Below, piece by piece: positions 13,590 to 15,263 of a stretch of DNA of 15,263 bases. Source of the stretch: an uncultured Clostridia bacterium (lineage in GTDB: Bacteria; Bacillota; Clostridia; Oscillospirales; Acutalibacteraceae); assembly GCA_937898195.1 (NCBI GenBank), contig CALEJD010000078.1, positions 1 through 15,263 of the forward strand, read 5' to 3'. The position numbers were made by a program, and so were the translations under genes. Each line of letters opens with the position of its first letter. The stretch's first letter is position 1. The notes beneath the pieces are model-generated. The model saw only the letters and a list, made by a program, of their open reading frames with translations, had not been told where the DNA came from and ran no database searches.

Positions 13590-14450
13590 ATGGCAAAAAA
13601 AGGTGGATTGGGCACAGGTTTAGACGCTCTATTTCTTGATAATTCTGCAACAGAAAGCAACAATACTGCTGTAACTCTCCCGATTAACGAGATTGAGCCT
13701 AACCGTGAACAGCCAAGAAAGATATTCAATGAGAAAGCTCTTGAAGAATTGGCAAAGAGCATTGAGCAAAACGGAATTATCCAACCTTTGCTTGTTCGTC
13801 CAATGTCTGATGGCAGTTATCAGCTTGTTGCCGGTGAACGCAGATGGCGTGCAGCACGCATGGCGGGGCTTACAGAAGTTCCTGTTACTATCCGTGAAAT
13901 GACCGACGAAGAAGCAAGTGTATTTGCTCTTATTGAAAACTTGCAAAGAGAAGATTTGAATCCGGTTGAAGAAGCAGAAGGACTTAAATCTCTTATTGAA
14001 ACTTATGGATTTACACAAGAAGAAGCTGCTGAAAGAGTTGGCAAATCCCGTGTAGCAGTTACAAATACATTGAGATTGTTGAAACTTCCTGAATCTGTAT
14101 TAAGTTTACTTGGTAACGGCAAACTCACAGCAGGCCATTCCCGTGCATTACTTTCTCTCGACGATGAAAAAGAGATGCTTCGAATAGCAGATGCTGCAAT
14201 AAGCCAGGACCTTTCAGTGCGTCAGGTTGAAAAAATGGTTAAATACGCTTTACAAGGTGAAAAACCCAAACCTAAAAAGCGTGATAAAAAACGAGATAAA
14301 TTCTATGACGAAGTTGAGATTGCTCTCACAAATGTGCTTGGAAGAAAGGTTAAAATTTATTTATCCAGCACAGGTCATAAAGGAACTCTTGAATTTGAGT
14401 TCTTCGGTAAAGAAGACTTAACAAAGTTAGCAAAAGAATTCGATAAATAA
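13590..14450 (+). CDS. parB: Chromosome partitioning protein ParB (Spo0J)
   Basis: parS-specific CTP-gated DNA clamp that recruits SMC and ParA to the origin. 286 residues. The N-terminal KKGGLGTGLDALF is the ParA-stimulating segment. Partition motifs: NREQPRK (38-44), GERRWRAAR (82-90, CTP binding) and ENLQREDL (116-123). In the HTH region the specificity positions read R154, T160, K165 and G182: three are ParB-type, while K165 is a residue also found in Noc proteins. A basic, proline-rich linker (about 224-240) precedes the C-terminal dimerisation domain. ATG at 13590 with AGGTG upstream. It ends 11 bases before serS. Confidence 0.97.
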   Translation: MAKKGGLGTGLDALFLDNSATESNNTAVTLPINEIEPNREQPRKIFNEKALEELAKSIEQNGIIQPLLVRPMSDGSYQLVAGERRWRAARMAGLTEVPVTIREMTDEEASVFALIENLQREDLNPVEEAEGLKSLIETYGFTQEEAAERVGKSRVAVTNTLRLLKLPESVLSLLGNGKLTAGHSRALLSLDDEKEMLRIADAAISQDLSVRQVEKMVKYALQGEKPKPKKRDKKRDKFYDEVEIALTNVLGRKVKIYLSSTGHKGTLEFEFFGKEDLTKLAKEFDK

Positions 14451-14461
14451 GGTGAAATAAA

Positions 14462-15263
14462 ATGCTTGATATTAAATTTTTAAGAACTAATCCTGATGTT
14501 GTTAAAGAAAACATCAAGAAAAAGTTTCAGGATGAAAAGCTCCCACTTGTTGATAAAGTAATTGAGCTTGATGCAGAATACAGAGCAGCAAAGGGCCGTG
14601 GCGATGAACTTCGTGCACTCCGTAATTCTGTAAGTAAAGAAATTGGCGGACTTATGGCTCAGGGCAAACGCGATGAGGCAGAAGTTGTTAAACAGAAAGT
14701 TAAGGATATGGCAGACGAGCTTGCAAGCTTGCAAGTTAAAGAAGCAGAACTTGAAGAAGAAATCAGAAAGATTATGCTTGTGATTCCTAACATTATCGAC
14801 CCTAGCGTTCCAATTGGTAAGGACGACAGTGAAAACGTTGAAATTCAGAAGTATGGTGAGCCGGTAACACCTGATTTTGAAGTTCCATATCACGTTGATA
14901 TTATGGAAAATCTCAATGGTATTGACCTTGACTCTGCAAGAAAGACTAGCGGTAACGGTTTCTATTATCTCTGTGGTGATATAGCTCGTCTTCATTCAGC
15001 AATTCTCTCATATGCAAGAGACTTTATGATTGACCGTGGTTTCACTTATTATATTCCACCATTTATGATTCGTAGCGATGTTGTAACAGGCGTTATGAGC
15101 TTTGCAGAAATGGAAAATATGATGTATAAAATTGAGGGTGAAGACCTTTACCTTATCGGCACAAGCGAGCACTCAATGATTGGTAAGTTTATTGATAGCT
15201 TTGTTCCTGAAGATGAGCTTCCAAAAACACTTACAAGCTACTCCCCTTGCTTTAGAAAAGAAG
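14462..15263 (+). CDS. serS: Seryl-tRNA synthetase, 3' end cut by window edge
   Basis: Class II synthetase that charges tRNA-Ser. 267 codons are visible of an expected 420 or so. The N-terminal long coiled-coil tRNA-binding arm (about 1-110) starts MLDIKFLRTNPDVVKENIKK, as in the family. The catalytic core begins GNGFYYLCGDIARLHSAIL. The serine-binding TxE loop reads LIGTSEHSMIG where many bacterial enzymes have LIPTAEVPL. Motif 2 begins with SYSPCFRKE at the edge. ATG with AAGGTG seven bases upstream, 11 bases after parB, so apparently in the parA-parB transcript. No T-box leader is visible in front of it. The DUF4446 gene that often lies between parB and serS in clostridia is absent. Confidence 0.96.
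   Translation, partial: MLDIKFLRTNPDVVKENIKKKFQDEKLPLVDKVIELDAEYRAAKGRGDELRALRNSVSKEIGGLMAQGKRDEAEVVKQKVKDMADELASLQVKEAELEEEIRKIMLVIPNIIDPSVPIGKDDSENVEIQKYGEPVTPDFEVPYHVDIMENLNGIDLDSARKTSGNGFYYLCGDIARLHSAILSYARDFMIDRGFTYYIPPFMIRSDVVTGVMSFAEMENMMYKIEGEDLYLIGTSEHSMIGKFIDSFVPEDELPKTLTSYSPCFRKE

Noticed and set aside
14451..14461. T-box or other leader ahead of serS
   Set aside because: Only 11 bases separate parB and serS, leaving no space for one; none was seen within the parB end.
14480..14995. 171-residue open frame on the minus strand
   Set aside because: It is antisense to serS, whose plus-strand reading matches its family throughout; the composition is typical of a shadow frame.
1..15263. 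CRISPR arrays, tRNA or rRNA genes, IS elements, phage or defence genes
   Set aside because: I found no spaced direct repeats, cloverleaf sequences, transposase or defence motifs; the genes are all conserved origin-region genes.

Overview
The window is the chromosomal replication-origin neighbourhood of a low-GC, Gram-positive bacterium. Gene content and order follow the Firmicutes oriC block: leftward dnaA-dnaN-yaaA-recF-remB-gyrB, and rightward rpmH-rnpA-yidD-yidC-jag-mnmG-rsmG-noc-parA-parB-serS. A DUF370 (RemB) gene, a ParB-like Noc and a single-polypeptide YidC without an N-terminal lipoprotein signal point to Clostridia, perhaps a gut Oscillospirales/Ruminococcaceae lineage. That lineage guess is inference from protein flavour only.

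Left arm (1-5691, minus strand): dnaA (GTG start), dnaN, yaaA (S4 domain), recF, remB and a gyrB cut by the window edge. From dnaN to remB the genes abut or overlap by one base, so this looks like one translationally coupled operon for replication, repair and supercoiling. Origin elements flank dnaA on both sides. The dnaA-dnaN gap carries a tandem set of DnaA-box-like 9-mers of the form TTTTCAACA, then a box, spacer and DnaA-trio arrangement resembling the B. subtilis basal unwinding system. The dnaA-rpmH gap carries an inverted pair of the same 9-mer, two dnaA promoters and a perfect consensus promoter for rpmH. No canonical TTATCCACA box was found in either gap, and DnaA has Asn in place of the usual Asp in its DNA-recognition GRDH motif.

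Right arm (6037-15263, plus strand): ribosomal protein L34, RNase P protein, the membrane insertion pair YidD/YidC and the RNA-binding Jag/KhpB form one cluster ending in a terminator-like hairpin. The tRNA/rRNA modification genes mnmG and rsmG follow with a one-base overlap. The chromosome organisation genes come next: noc, then a 441-base gap full of hairpins, then parA (TTG start) and parB, with a partial serS 11 bases downstream. Two perfect 16-base parS sites (TGTTTCACGTGAAACA) are present, one inside mnmG and one upstream of parA. The four residues that separate Noc from ParB DNA specificity can be read in both ParB-family proteins and support the noc and parB assignments.

Together the genes cover initiation (DnaA, oriC), processivity (DnaN), repair (RecF), supercoiling (GyrB), segregation and division control (ParA, ParB, parS, Noc), and growth-linked translation and membrane functions. 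Nearly all are transcribed away from the origin. I see no phage, IS, CRISPR, tRNA or defence genes. The unusual content is in the origin motifs and the noc-parA intergenic structures rather than a new gene system.
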